Shown: positions 33,679 to 41,805 of the stretch, in pieces | Position numbering within the stretch: position 1 is the stretch's first letter | How the letters are laid out: the number at the start of each line of letters is the position of its first letter | Assembly: GCA_052035235.1 (NCBI GenBank) | Contig: JBPOHT010000004.1 | Coordinates: forward strand, 1 to 64,000 | DNA from: Solimonas_A sp052035235 | GTDB taxonomy: Bacteria > Pseudomonadota > Gammaproteobacteria > Nevskiales > Nevskiaceae | Reading direction: 5' to 3' | DNA: 64,000 nt | The notes under the pieces: generated by a model | Database searches by the model: none | The model's input: only the letters and a program-made list of their open reading frames with translations | Told to the model about the DNA's origin: nothing | Program-made: the position numbers and the translations under genes

Positions 33679-35250
33679 TCAGGCTTTGGTTGCGGTGAAG
33701 GGGTAGGAACCCATGAAGCCGGCCTTGGCCTTGCCGCTGAGCACGTTGCCGTTGAGTTCGCCGTTGAACTCTACCTTGATCTTCATCGGCTTGGTGACAT
33801 GGTTGACCCAGTAGACCTTGTTGCCGGTGAGCTTGAAGTCGGCGATCGGGGTGGTGGAGCCCTGGCCGCTCTGCGAGCCGGTGTAGGTGTCGCCGCTCTT
33901 CTCGAGCACCAGCACGGCCGGCTGCGGGCCGGTGGGGCCCTTGACCACGACATTCCAGGTGCCTTCCAGCGAGACAGGGCCAGCGGCGGCAGCCGGTGCC
34001 GGGGCGGGTTCCGCGGCCGGCTTGGGGATGCTGACGGTGATGTTCTTCGGCTTGGAACCGATCCAGGCCGGCAGGCTGTCCCAGCCGCGCACGGTGGAGG
34101 TGGAGGACAGCACGGCGTTGTCCAGGTCCACTTCCCAGTCCGGGAAGCGCTTGAGGATTTCCTCCAGTGCCACGCGGCCTTCCAGGCGTGCCAGCGGCGC
34201 GCCGATGCAGACGTGGATGCCCTGGCCGAAGGTCATGTGCGGGCGCGCTTCGCGGTGGATGTTGAAGGTGTCGCCGTTGACGAAGCGCGACTCGTCGCGG
34301 TTGCCGGCGGCCACCAGCAGCAGGATGGCGGCGCCCTTGGGAATCTTGCGGCCGTGCAGCTCCATGTCGCGCATCACTTCACGCGCCAGGAACGGTCCCG
34401 GCGGCTCGAAGCGCAGCACTTCCTCGACCGTCTGCGGGATCAGGGCGAAGTTCTTCGCCACCTCGCGGCGCTGGTCGGGATTCTCCGACAGGGTCTTGCC
34501 CATCCAGCCGATCAGGCGGTTGGTGGTCTCGTTGCCGGCACCGGCAACGACGTTGACGATGTTGCTGATCTCGTCGCGGGTCAGGCGGCGGGTGACGCCT
34601 TCCGGATCCTTGAACTCGGACTGCAGCAGCTCCGTCATCATGTCGTCCGACGGATTCTTCTCGCGCCAGGCGATGTACTCGTCGAAGCCCGACAGCGCGT
34701 CCTGCTGCAGCTGCTGCTGGGCGGCGATGTCGATCGGCTTGCCGGCCTCGGTGCGCAGGCGGTCGTCCACCGATTGGCGGATGGCGATCTGGTCCTTCTC
34801 GGGGATGCCGAGCAGCATGCTGACCGCGCGCATCGGCATTTCCGCGCCGAGGTTGGCGATGAAGTCCAGGCGGTCGCCACCGACCAGCGGGTCGAGGCTG
34901 CGCGCGCACAGCGCGCGGATGTCCTGCTCCACGGCGTGCATGCGCTTGGGCGTGATGATGCGCTGCATCAGCGAGCGGTAGGCGGTGTGCTTGGGCGGGT
35001 CCTGGTGGATGAAGACGGAGTCCGGCATGACGGACTTGGCCTTGATGAACTCCAGGATGTCGCCGTGACGGGAGCTGAACAGGTCGCGGTCACGCAGCGT
35101 GGCTTCGATGTCGGCGAAGCGGGTGACGGCGTAGAAGTCGTGCTCCTCGTTGTAGTAAAGCGGCATCTCCTCGCGCAGCCGCTTGTAGGTGGGATACGGA
35201 TCCTTGGCGAGGTCCGTGTTGTACGGGTCCCAGGAGATGGCTGCGCTCAT
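33679..35250 (-). CDS. Cytochrome P450 with extra C-terminal beta-rich domain
   Basis: A 523-residue soluble P450. Class I features are clear: the I-helix AGAGNETTN, the E-x-x-R in EEVLRFEPP, and the haem loop FGQGIHVCIGAPLARLEGR with ligand Cys near 348. The P450 fold ends near 405. A Pro/Ala linker (about 408-422) and then a 95-residue domain rich in Gly, Val and Thr follow (SLEGTWNVVVKGP, GKAKAGFMGSYPF). This tail resembles lipocalin-like domains found at the end of some amidohydrolases; it is unusual on a P450. The adjacent ferredoxin probably supplies electrons. The substrate is unknown; sterol, terpene or alkyl chains are possible. Confidence 0.9.
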   Translation of the reverse strand: MSAAISWDPYNTDLAKDPYPTYKRLREEMPLYYNEEHDFYAVTRFADIEATLRDRDLFSSRHGDILEFIKAKSVMPDSVFIHQDPPKHTAYRSLMQRIITPKRMHAVEQDIRALCARSLDPLVGGDRLDFIANLGAEMPMRAVSMLLGIPEKDQIAIRQSVDDRLRTEAGKPIDIAAQQQLQQDALSGFDEYIAWREKNPSDDMMTELLQSEFKDPEGVTRRLTRDEISNIVNVVAGAGNETTNRLIGWMGKTLSENPDQRREVAKNFALIPQTVEEVLRFEPPGPFLAREVMRDMELHGRKIPKGAAILLLVAAGNRDESRFVNGDTFNIHREARPHMTFGQGIHVCIGAPLARLEGRVALEEILKRFPDWEVDLDNAVLSSTSTVRGWDSLPAWIGSKPKNITVSIPKPAAEPAPAPAAAAGPVSLEGTWNVVVKGPTGPQPAVLVLEKSGDTYTGSQSGQGSTTPIADFKLTGNKVYWVNHVTKPMKIKVEFNGELNGNVLSGKAKAGFMGSYPFTATKA

Positions 35251-35339
35251 TGTCTGATCCTTCGCTCGTGCATGGCGGTGCGTGGGTATGGCATGTCCCC
35301 TCCGAGGGCCGCCGCGCGAACGGCTACATGCTGGTTTTT

Positions 35340-35359
35340 AATGTACACGCATGTGCATT
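35340..35359. promoter_or_regulatory. Candidate operator upstream of the P450 gene
   Basis: AATGTACAC and ATGTGCATT flank a GC centre; seven of nine positions pair as an inverted repeat. It lies about 90 bases before the P450 start codon. A TetR-type protein, perhaps the one encoded at 32669, could bind here. Confidence 0.35.
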
Positions 35360-35468
35360 AGCGCGCAAAGGGCCAAACGCCGCCGATGCCCAGAATTGCT
35401 CCAGACGTATGAAAACTGAGGAATTTAAGTGGTTGCTGCCGGGGCACTCGCGCCTATGGGCCGGGCAC

Positions 35469-35504
35469 AAAAAAGCGGTGCAGGCCGGGAGGCCTGCACC
35501 GCTT
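35469..35504 (-). terminator. Rho-independent terminator of the BVMO gene
   Basis: A perfect 14-bp stem (35473-35486 with 35491-35504) closes a GGGA loop. On the minus strand it runs into a T tract (plus-strand A at 35469-35474). It lies 20 bases past the stop of the monooxygenase gene and separates it from the P450 operon. Confidence 0.9.
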
Positions 35505-35523
35505 CGAGCCACGGGTTACCGGC

Positions 35524-37038
35524 TCAGGCGGCCTGCGACTTGCGCGTGGCCTTCTTCGGCTTGGCGGCCACGCCGGCGACCTTGGCGCTGAACTGCAGGA
35601 TGCCGTCCTCGAGCTGCGAGTAGCGCAGCACCGGCACGTCGCGCACGTAGTCATGCACCACCTTCCAGGGACGCTTGCTGCCCTGGCGCGGCAGGTTGTC
35701 GGCGGCGCGCTGGATATAGCCGGAGCTCAGGCCGCCCATCACGGTCTCGTTCTCCACCGGGGTCTCGCCCTCGGCCTGCGGCACCACCGCGCCGTAGCCG
35801 TTCTTGTCCATGTGGTTGATGACGCGGCAGATGTATTCGCTGGCGATGTCGGCCTTCAGCGTCCACGAGGCGTTGGTGTAGCCGATGATGATGGCGGCAT
35901 TGGGCACGCCTTCCACCAGCACGCCCTTGTACGTCATGTGCTCCTTGGGCTTGAAGCGTTCGCCGTCCACATCCACCTGCACGCCGCCCAGCAACTGCAC
36001 GTTGAGGCCGGTGGCGGTGATGATGATGTCGGCCTGCAGCTCCTCGCCGCTCTTGAGCTTGATGCCCTTGGCGGTGAAGCTGTCGATCTGGTCGGTGACG
36101 ATGGAGGCGCTGCCCTTCTTCAGAGCCTTGAACAGGTCGCCGTTGGGCACCACGCAGAGGCGCTCGTCCCAGGGGTTGTAGCTCGGCGTGAAGTGCTTCA
36201 TGTCGACCTTGCCGCCGAGCTGCGCCTTGACCTGCGCCAGCAGCAGGCGCTTGACCGCCTTGGGGGCGCGGCGCGAGGCCTGGTACAGCATGCGCTGCAG
36301 GCCGACGTTGCGGGCGCGGGTGATGCGGTAGACCGCCATCTCCGGCAGGAAGCGGCGCAGCTTGGGCGACAACGGGTCGATGGCCGGCACCGTCATGATG
36401 TAGGTCGGCGAGCGCTGCAGCATGGTGACGTGCGCGGCCTTGCCGGCCATGGACGGCACCAGCGTGATCGCGGTGGCGCCGGAGCCGATCACCACCACGC
36501 GCTTGCCGGCGTAGTCGAGATTTTCCGGCCACTGCTGCGGATGGATGATGGGACCCTTGAAGTTCTTCTCGCCCGGGAATTCGGGGCGATAGGGCGTGTC
36601 GTAGTTGTAGTAGCCGGTGGCGCCGATCAGGAAGCTGCAGCTCAGCACCTGGACCTTGCCGCCCGGTTCGGTCTCGGCCGTCACCGTCCAGCGCTGCTCC
36701 TCGCTGGACCAGGAGGCCGCGGTGACCTTGGTGCCGAAGCGGATGTGCCGATCCACGCCGTACTGCTCGGCGGTCTGGCGCAGGTAGCCCTTGATGGAAG
36801 CGCCGTCGGCCAGCACCTTGGAGTCGGTCCAGGGGCGGAAGTTGAAGCCGAAGGTGAACATGTCGGAGTCCGAGCGGATGCCCGGGTAGCGGAACAGGTC
36901 CCAGGTGCCGCCGACGTTCTGGCGACGCTCGAGGATCGCGTAGGTCTTGCCGGGGGACTTGCGCTCGAGGTGGCAGGCCGCGCCGATCCCGGAGATGCCC
37001 GCGCCCAGGATCAGGACGTCGAAGTGTTCGGTTTGCAT
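35524..37038 (-). CDS. EthA-like Baeyer-Villiger monooxygenase
   Basis: A 504-residue flavoprotein that uses NADPH and oxygen to turn ketones into esters or lactones. The FAD Rossmann motif GAGISG is at residues 12-17, the BVMO fingerprint FKGPIIHPQQWP near 160-171, and the NADPH motif GSGATA soon after. Blocks such as GGTWDLFRYPGIRSDSDM and VGYTNASWTLKADI match mycobacterial EthA closely. ATG 37038 follows GAGGAG and places the FAD motif at the N-terminus. The C-terminus is basic and Ala/Lys-rich (KPKKATRKSQAA). The divergent TetR gene probably represses it, as EthR does EthA, though that repressor is more FabR-like. Confidence 0.92.
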   Translation of the reverse strand: MQTEHFDVLILGAGISGIGAACHLERKSPGKTYAILERRQNVGGTWDLFRYPGIRSDSDMFTFGFNFRPWTDSKVLADGASIKGYLRQTAEQYGVDRHIRFGTKVTAASWSSEEQRWTVTAETEPGGKVQVLSCSFLIGATGYYNYDTPYRPEFPGEKNFKGPIIHPQQWPENLDYAGKRVVVIGSGATAITLVPSMAGKAAHVTMLQRSPTYIMTVPAIDPLSPKLRRFLPEMAVYRITRARNVGLQRMLYQASRRAPKAVKRLLLAQVKAQLGGKVDMKHFTPSYNPWDERLCVVPNGDLFKALKKGSASIVTDQIDSFTAKGIKLKSGEELQADIIITATGLNVQLLGGVQVDVDGERFKPKEHMTYKGVLVEGVPNAAIIIGYTNASWTLKADIASEYICRVINHMDKNGYGAVVPQAEGETPVENETVMGGLSSGYIQRAADNLPRQGSKRPWKVVHDYVRDVPVLRYSQLEDGILQFSAKVAGVAAKPKKATRKSQAA

Positions 37039-37070
37039 CTGCAGCTCCTCGTGACGTATTCGTTGTGAAT

Positions 37071-37107
37071 GTGTACGACCGTCCACAAAAAGTAGACGAG
37101 TGTCCAC
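37071..37107. promoter_or_regulatory. Two candidate TetR operators between BVMO and TetR genes
   Basis: Two partly symmetric 16-base sites, GTGTACGACCGTCCAC at 37071 and GTAGACGAGTGTCCAC at 37092, lie in the same orientation 21 bases apart, about two helical turns. They sit between the divergent BVMO and TetR genes. Confidence 0.45.
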
Positions 37108-37165
37108 ATTCGTGTCAATATCCTTTCCGCCAGTGTCTGGTGGCGGAGTGACACAAGCAATTGAT

Positions 37166-37885
37166 ATGAAAGACGATATTGATAGCTCCCCGGAGCGGGT
37201 CAGCGTCATGGGACGGGGCTCGGGCGGCCGGCAGAAGCTGATCGACGCCGCCCTGGAGCTCGCCTCCACCACGCGCAGCCTGGCCTCGCTGGGCCTGCGC
37301 GAGGTCACCCGCTGCGCCGGCCTGGCACCCAACGCCTTCTACCGCCACTTTCGCGACTTCGACGACCTGGGCTTGGCCGCCGTGGACATGATGGGCGGCG
37401 AACTGCGCCGCGGGCTGCGCGAGCGTCGCCTGCGCCTGGCGCGCAGCCGCCAGGGATCGATCGTCTCCACCAAGGGCGCGGTCAACGATGCCGGCCGCCA
37501 GAACATCCGCGAGACGGTGGGCCTGGTGCTGGATTTCGTCACCGAACACCCGACGGCCTATGTGGTCGGCATCCGTGAGCTCAACGGCAGCTCGCCGAAG
37601 ATGCGCGCCGCCGTACGCAAGCTGCTAGACGATTTTGCGCGCGACATGGCCGAGGACATCCAGCAGATGCTCGACGTGCCGATGACGGACGCGGTCTCCA
37701 TGCAGGAGATCGCCCGCCAGGTGATCTACCAGATGACCTTCTTCTCGATGGATTACCTGGAGCAGCCGCAGCGCCGCGACGAGATCCGCGAGCAGGCCGA
37801 GCGTTTCATCCTGCGCATGTTCGTGGGCGAGATGGGGCTGCAGGCGATGGCAGCGCCCAAGAAGAAGGCCGCCGCGCGGAAGTAG
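37166..37885 (+). CDS. TetR-family regulator, FabR/DesT-like
   Basis: A 239-residue repressor. The DNA-binding part reads SLASLGLREVTRCAGLAPNA then FYRHFRDFDDLGLAAVD, very close to E. coli FabR, which controls unsaturated fatty acid genes, so a fatty acyl effector is plausible. The C-terminus ends with a basic tail (PKKKAAARK). The start is uncertain: ATG 37100 lies inside the candidate operator, ATG 37166 is used here, and ATG 37208 has the better GGAG box. It is divergent from the BVMO gene and probably controls it. Confidence 0.85.
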   Translation: MKDDIDSSPERVSVMGRGSGGRQKLIDAALELASTTRSLASLGLREVTRCAGLAPNAFYRHFRDFDDLGLAAVDMMGGELRRGLRERRLRLARSRQGSIVSTKGAVNDAGRQNIRETVGLVLDFVTEHPTAYVVGIRELNGSSPKMRAAVRKLLDDFARDMAEDIQQMLDVPMTDAVSMQEIARQVIYQMTFFSMDYLEQPQRRDEIREQAERFILRMFVGEMGLQAMAAPKKKAAARK

Positions 37886-37968
37886 GGCGTGCGAGGGCCA
37901 CGGCCTGCGCTCGTGCAATCGAACCGGTGCTTCCACCGGTCGTGGCCGGCATAGAATCCTGCCACGTC

Positions 37969-38760
37969 ATGAGCGCCATCATCCTTCTCAAGCTGGCCCT
38001 GGTCCCCGCGCTGATCGCCATGGTCACCCTGGCCGGGCGTCGCTGGGGCGCGAGCGTGGCGGGCTGGCTTTCGGCTTTTCCCGTGGTGTCGGCGCCGATC
38101 CTGTTCTTCGTGGCGCTGGAACAGGGGCCGCTGTTCGCCGCGCAGGCGGCTACGGCGACGCTGTCGGCGGTGGTCTGCATCCTGGCCTTCGGCCTGCCGT
38201 ATGCCTGGGTGGCGACGCGCCATGCCTGGCCGCTGGCGGCGCTGGCGAGCTTCGCCAGCTACTTCGCATCGGTAGGCCTGATGACGCTGTGGGAGCCCAG
38301 TCTGCCCGCCGCGGCTGCCATGGCGGCCTGTGCGCTGCTGCTGGTGCCGCGGCTGTATCCGCCGGCACCGCCGCTGACGTCCGCCGCCGTCAGGCCGGTC
38401 TCACACGCCGATATCCCCCTGCGCATGGTCGCCGCCGCCGTGCTGGTGCTGCTGGTCACGCATTTCTCCGCGCGCCTGGGGCCGCAGCTCAGCGGGTTGT
38501 TCGCGATGTTTCCGGTGATGGCGGCGGTGCTGGCGATGTTCTCGCACCGTTACCAGGGTGCCGGCTTCGCCGTGCTGCTGCTGCGCGGCATGGTGCTGGG
38601 CTACTGGTCGTTTGCCGCCTTCTGCGGCGTGCTGGCGCTGACCCTGCCGCGTACCGGAACCCCCCTGGCCTTCGCGGCGGCGCTGGCGACCGCGGTCGGC
38701 ACGCTGGGGCTGACGCGCTTGGTGGCGTTGCGCGCGCTGCCGCTACGGCGCCGCGCCTGA
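37969..38760 (+). CDS. Membrane protein with internal duplication
   Basis: A 263-residue protein with eight or nine predicted helices in two similar halves. The first half has GWLSAFPVVSAPILFFVALE near residue 28, the second SGLFAMFPVMAAVLAMFS near 175, at matching positions. Such duplications are typical of transporters with inverted or parallel repeats, and GlpM-like proteins have a related half-unit. Function unknown. ATG 37969 is chosen because it begins the first helix. Its stop abuts the stop of the convergent DUF2277 gene. Confidence 0.7.
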   Translation: MSAIILLKLALVPALIAMVTLAGRRWGASVAGWLSAFPVVSAPILFFVALEQGPLFAAQAATATLSAVVCILAFGLPYAWVATRHAWPLAALASFASYFASVGLMTLWEPSLPAAAAMAACALLLVPRLYPPAPPLTSAAVRPVSHADIPLRMVAAAVLVLLVTHFSARLGPQLSGLFAMFPVMAAVLAMFSHRYQGAGFAVLLLRGMVLGYWSFAAFCGVLALTLPRTGTPLAFAAALATAVGTLGLTRLVALRALPLRRRA

Positions 38761-39033
38761 TCAGGCCTTGCCGAAGCGGCTGGCCGAAGCCGCGATGGCG
38801 CGCGCCTTTTCCACCTCACGGTCGCGCGGCGGTGCAAGCGTCACCAGCGAGCGGATCAGCAGTGCCGCCGCCTCGTTGACCTGATCGAGCGCCAGTTCGA
38901 AGGCGGCTTCGTTGATCCTGGAGGGTTTGTTGAAGCCGCTGAGCTTGCGCACGAACTGCAGCGACGCGGCGCGAATTTCGTCATCCGTCGCCGGCGGTTC
39001 GAAGTTGAACAGCGTCTTGATGTTCCTGCACAT
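38761..39033 (-). CDS. DUF2277 protein
   Basis: A 90-residue protein of the DUF2277 family. It opens with the hallmark MCRNIKTLFNFEPPATDDE and continues as a helical protein (IRAASLQFVRKLSGF, NEAAFELALDQV). Family members are conserved in many bacteria with no known role. The gene stands alone on the minus strand between two plus-strand genes. Confidence 0.9.
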   Translation of the reverse strand: MCRNIKTLFNFEPPATDDEIRAASLQFVRKLSGFNKPSRINEAAFELALDQVNEAAALLIRSLVTLAPPRDREVEKARAIAASASRFGKA

Positions 39034-39217
39034 GAATCCGTCTCCGCGGTCGGCGATCCTGTCTGCACTCTAGCGCGTGGCACGCCGACAGGCTGCACAA
39101 AGGGATCCTGCTCCAGTTGCGGGCATGGCGCTTGCCACCCCTCCCGCAGCGGCTTCATGTCGCCATGCCGTGGCACCCGCCGGGTGCCGCATCGCGCAAT
39201 CACCCGTGGAGAACATC

Positions 39218-39688
39218 ATGCAGAAAACCATCGAGAAGAGCATCGAAGTGGCCGCCCCGCTGCGCGCCGTCTACAACCAGTGGACCCAGTTCGAGGATTT
39301 TCCGCGCTTCATGGAAGGCGTGGAGGAAGTGCGCCAGGTCGACGATACCCATCTGCACTGGCGTGCCAAAGTCGCCGGCAAGGAACTGGAATGGGATGCC
39401 GAGATCGTCGAGCAGGTGCCGGACCAGGGTATCTCCTGGCGCAGCACCAGCGGCAAGGGCAACGCCGGCCGCGTGCGATTTGACAAGGTGGACGAGACGC
39501 ACACGCGTATCTTGCTGACCATGGAGATCGAGCCGGAAACCGTGGTGGAGAAGGCGGGCGCCTTCGTCGGCGTGCCGGCCCACAGCGTGGCGGGTGATCT
39601 CAAGCGCTTCAAGGAGTTCATCGAGTCGCGCGGTGTGGAAACCGGTGCCTGGCGCGGTGAGGCGCACGCCGGGCGCGTGCAGCACTAG
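39218..39688 (+). CDS. SRPBCC (cyclase/dehydrase-like) protein
   Basis: A 156-residue protein of the START/SRPBCC fold. It begins MQKTIEKSIEVAAPLRAVYN and has the family piece WTQFEDFPRFMEGVEEVRQV, as in the polyketide cyclase/dehydrase and oligoketide groups (YndB or Coq10-like). Members bind hydrophobic ligands. A GTGGAGA box lies upstream of ATG 39218. A clear terminator follows. Confidence 0.87.
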   Translation: MQKTIEKSIEVAAPLRAVYNQWTQFEDFPRFMEGVEEVRQVDDTHLHWRAKVAGKELEWDAEIVEQVPDQGISWRSTSGKGNAGRVRFDKVDETHTRILLTMEIEPETVVEKAGAFVGVPAHSVAGDLKRFKEFIESRGVETGAWRGEAHAGRVQH

Positions 39689-39700
39689 CCTGCTGCCGAG

Positions 39701-39740
39701 GGCCGCTCACCCATGCGGCGTCGCAGGGTGAGCGGCCTTT
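39701..39740 (+). terminator. Rho-independent terminator after the SRPBCC gene
   Basis: GGCCGCTCACCC (39701-39712) pairs perfectly with GGGTGAGCGGCC (39726-39737), followed by TTTCT. It lies 12 bases after the stop of the SRPBCC gene and just before the stop of the convergent VOC gene. Confidence 0.85.
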
Positions 39741-39741
39741 C

Positions 39742-40131
39742 TCAGGCGGGTGTGCTGTGGCCGTAAGGCCGGGTCATGGCTTCGAGCTTGTGGCCGTCGG
39801 GGTCGTCGAAATACACGCCGCGGCCGCCGAAGAGCCGGTAGATTTCGCCCGGCTGCGTCTTGCCCGGGTCGGCCCAGTAAGGGAGTTGCCGCTCGTGGAT
39901 GCGCGCCAGGATGGCGTCGAACTCGTCCTCGCCCACCAGGTAGGCGTAGTGCTGCAGTTGCACCGGTCCTTCCATCTGGTAGAAGTCCACCGAAACCGCA
40001 TTGTCCAGCTTCACCACCAGGAAGGGGCCGAAGGACACGGCCGGCGGCAGGCCAAGCATGCCGGTGAGGAAGTCCGCCGATTTCTGGCGATCGGTGCACC
40101 AGACGATGGTGTGGTTGAACTGGATGCTCAC
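39742..40131 (-). CDS. VOC/glyoxalase-family protein
   Basis: A 129-residue protein with the paired beta-alpha-beta-beta-beta modules of the vicinal oxygen chelate superfamily. Typical stretches are FNHTIVWCTDRQKSADFLTG and GRGVYFDDPDGHKLEAMTRP. The His and Glu positions that bind metal in glyoxalases are H7 and E118, with H64 as a third possible ligand. The reaction cannot be named. It lies 45 bases downstream of the PfpI gene on the same strand. Confidence 0.88.
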   Translation of the reverse strand: MSIQFNHTIVWCTDRQKSADFLTGMLGLPPAVSFGPFLVVKLDNAVSVDFYQMEGPVQLQHYAYLVGEDEFDAILARIHERQLPYWADPGKTQPGEIYRLFGGRGVYFDDPDGHKLEAMTRPYGHSTPA

Positions 40132-40176
40132 GATGGGGGCTCCGTTTCCACCAGCCCTAGTCTAGGCGTCTCGCGG

Positions 40177-40929
40177 TCAGGCTGCTTCCGCCAGCATCTC
40201 CACGAACGCCGCCGCGAAGCGGTGGCAGTCGCCCGGCCAGCGGGCGGAGAGATAACGGCCGTCGCGCACGATGAAACCGGGGCGGTGGTTCTGCGCGCTG
40301 TCGCGCACGGGGAACAGCGGGCCGGCGTCGAAGTCGGCGGGCTTGGCCAGCGCGGCCGTCACCTCGGCCTGCACGGTCTGCGGATAGGTGCGGTAGTAGC
40401 GGCCCAGCCAGGCGGCGGTCATGGCCCAGGCACCCAGTTCCAGGGTGGCGGGCAGGGCGGTGGTGCGGCGGCCGTGCAGCACGGAGCGGCCGGTGGCGGG
40501 GTCGATGCTGCGCGCCGGCAGCAGCACGCCGTGGCAGACGGCGGCCACATGCTTGCCGGCGGTGAAGAAGTGCGTGCAGATCGCCTGGGCGGTGGAGGAT
40601 TCCAGCATCGAGCGCATGCCGGCGGCGTGGCCGCCGGGGATCAGCAGGGCGTCGAAGTCCGCGGGGTTCACGTCGGCATAGGCCAACGGCGCCTGGAAGT
40701 CCGGCGAGGCGGCCATCTGGCGATACAGGTCCAGGTCCGGGTTGCGCGTCATGAACACGCTGTTGAACAGGCCGAAACCGGTGTCGGTGAGGCGCAGGTC
40801 GGCATGCGCCGGCTGGCCGCTGGGGCTGGTGAAGCGGACCTGGTGCCCGGCCTGGGTCAGGGCATGCCAGCTGGTGGCGGCCTCGGTGGGATCGTAGTCG
40901 GAAGCGGGCAGCAGGCAGAGGACGTTCAT
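40177..40929 (-). CDS. DJ-1/PfpI-family glutamine amidotransferase-like protein
   Basis: A 250-residue protein of the DJ-1/PfpI class I amidotransferase-like fold. The nucleophile elbow is AAVCHGVLLPA, with the usual Cys-His-Gly. LLIPGGHAAGM carries the preceding strand and turn. The layout resembles the ThiJ/Hsp31-type proteins, some of which act as glyoxalase III or protein deglycases. Its neighbour on the same strand is a glyoxalase-fold gene, which fits a shared role in dealing with reactive carbonyls, but this is inference. Confidence 0.87.
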   Translation of the reverse strand: MNVLCLLPASDYDPTEAATSWHALTQAGHQVRFTSPSGQPAHADLRLTDTGFGLFNSVFMTRNPDLDLYRQMAASPDFQAPLAYADVNPADFDALLIPGGHAAGMRSMLESSTAQAICTHFFTAGKHVAAVCHGVLLPARSIDPATGRSVLHGRRTTALPATLELGAWAMTAAWLGRYYRTYPQTVQAEVTAALAKPADFDAGPLFPVRDSAQNHRPGFIVRDGRYLSARWPGDCHRFAAAFVEMLAEAA

Positions 40930-41036
40930 GTGGGGTTCCGTTGCAGGGCGCCATTATGGGCCCGCTGCGGCGCTGCCGGATTGACCGGTGCCGCCGCCGG
41001 ACTTTGACTTTTCACGCCACGCCGGAGAACGCGCCC

Positions 41037-41282
41037 ATGGACGGGATGCTCGACGCATTGCAGTGGCCGGCCATGCTGGTGACCCTGCTGGCGGCCTGGC
41101 TGGTGGGCTCGCAGCAGAAGCGCAAGCGTGGCTGGGGGTTCTGGTGCTTCGTGCTGAGCAACCTGCTGTGGGTGATCTGGGGCTGGCACACGCAGGCTTG
41201 GGCGCTGATCGTGCTGCAGTTCGGGTTGTTCGGGCTGAACCTGCGCGGGGCGCGCAAGAACGACCCGGAGGCCGTTTCCTGA
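41037..41282 (+). CDS. Small inner-membrane protein
   Basis: An 81-residue protein with three hydrophobic stretches (about 9-20, 31-45 and 49-65) separated by a basic loop (SQQKRKRG). It resembles small uncharacterised membrane proteins with a GWGFWCFVLSNLLWVIWG helix. A GGAG box lies before ATG 41037, which is chosen over an arginine-rich upstream frame. Function unknown. Confidence 0.65.
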   Translation: MDGMLDALQWPAMLVTLLAAWLVGSQQKRKRGWGFWCFVLSNLLWVIWGWHTQAWALIVLQFGLFGLNLRGARKNDPEAVS

Positions 41283-41324
41283 AGCGGCCTTCAGGGCCCT
41301 GCAAGCGGCTGCTGAGAACGGAAG

Positions 41325-41372
41325 GTCCGCGCGCCAAACCGTTCATATTTCGACAGGCTCAATGCGAACGGT
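41325..41372. repeat. Half copy of the TTCGACA-GCTCA repeat
   Basis: The stretch GGTCCGCGCGCCAAACCGTT and the following TTCGACAGGCTCAATGCGAA match the right half of the element at 48227-48305. ACCGTTC and GAACGGT form a small stem. It lies between the small membrane gene and the DUF4326 gene. Confidence 0.65.
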
Positions 41373-41391
41373 TAAGAGGTCCGGCGACCCT

Positions 41392-41706
41392 TCAGCGCGG
41401 GACGTTGGCGTAATGCAGCAGCACGTCCGCATGGCAGGCTTGGCCGGGTTCGCACCAGCAGGCGAGGTCATGGCCGGCCAATTCCTGGACGCGGTCGATC
41501 AGGGCGGTGCCCTGCCTGTCCTTGAGCTCGCCGCGCGTGAGGGCCTGCTCGTACTTCGCCTTGGCCTCCTGCGGGCCCAACGCGCCATGCGCCTTGCCGC
41601 CCACCACCCAGGGGTTGCCCCAGATGGTCGGGCGCCCCACATAGATGGCGTTGGGCGGCTTGCGCCAGCCGGCGCTGCGCCGCATCTGGATGCGTTTCGG
41701 GTCCAT
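41392..41706 (-). CDS. DUF4326 protein
   Basis: A 104-residue protein with the DUF4326 signature: IYVGRPTIWGNPWVVGG near residue 21, and the C-terminal LACWCEPGQACHADVLL with conserved Cys residues 83, 85 and 91. Members are common in phages and bacteria and have no known function. The start at 41706 puts MDPKRIQMRRSAGW at the front, as in relatives. It is divergent from ydfG. Confidence 0.88.
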   Translation of the reverse strand: MDPKRIQMRRSAGWRKPPNAIYVGRPTIWGNPWVVGGKAHGALGPQEAKAKYEQALTRGELKDRQGTALIDRVQELAGHDLACWCEPGQACHADVLLHYANVPR

Positions 41707-41805
41707 GCCGTTTGGAGCGCCGGCGCGGCGCCGAGTTCCGGGGTGGTGGTTCCGGTGGCGCGATTCGCATAGCCTTTGCGCTTTCCCGACGTCACCGGAA
41801 CTTTC

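Noticed and set aside
33679..35250. Tail of the P450 explained by a frameshift joining two genes
   Set aside because: The frame is continuous, the join is a Pro/Ala linker, and no start codon with a ribosome site is seen at the tail.
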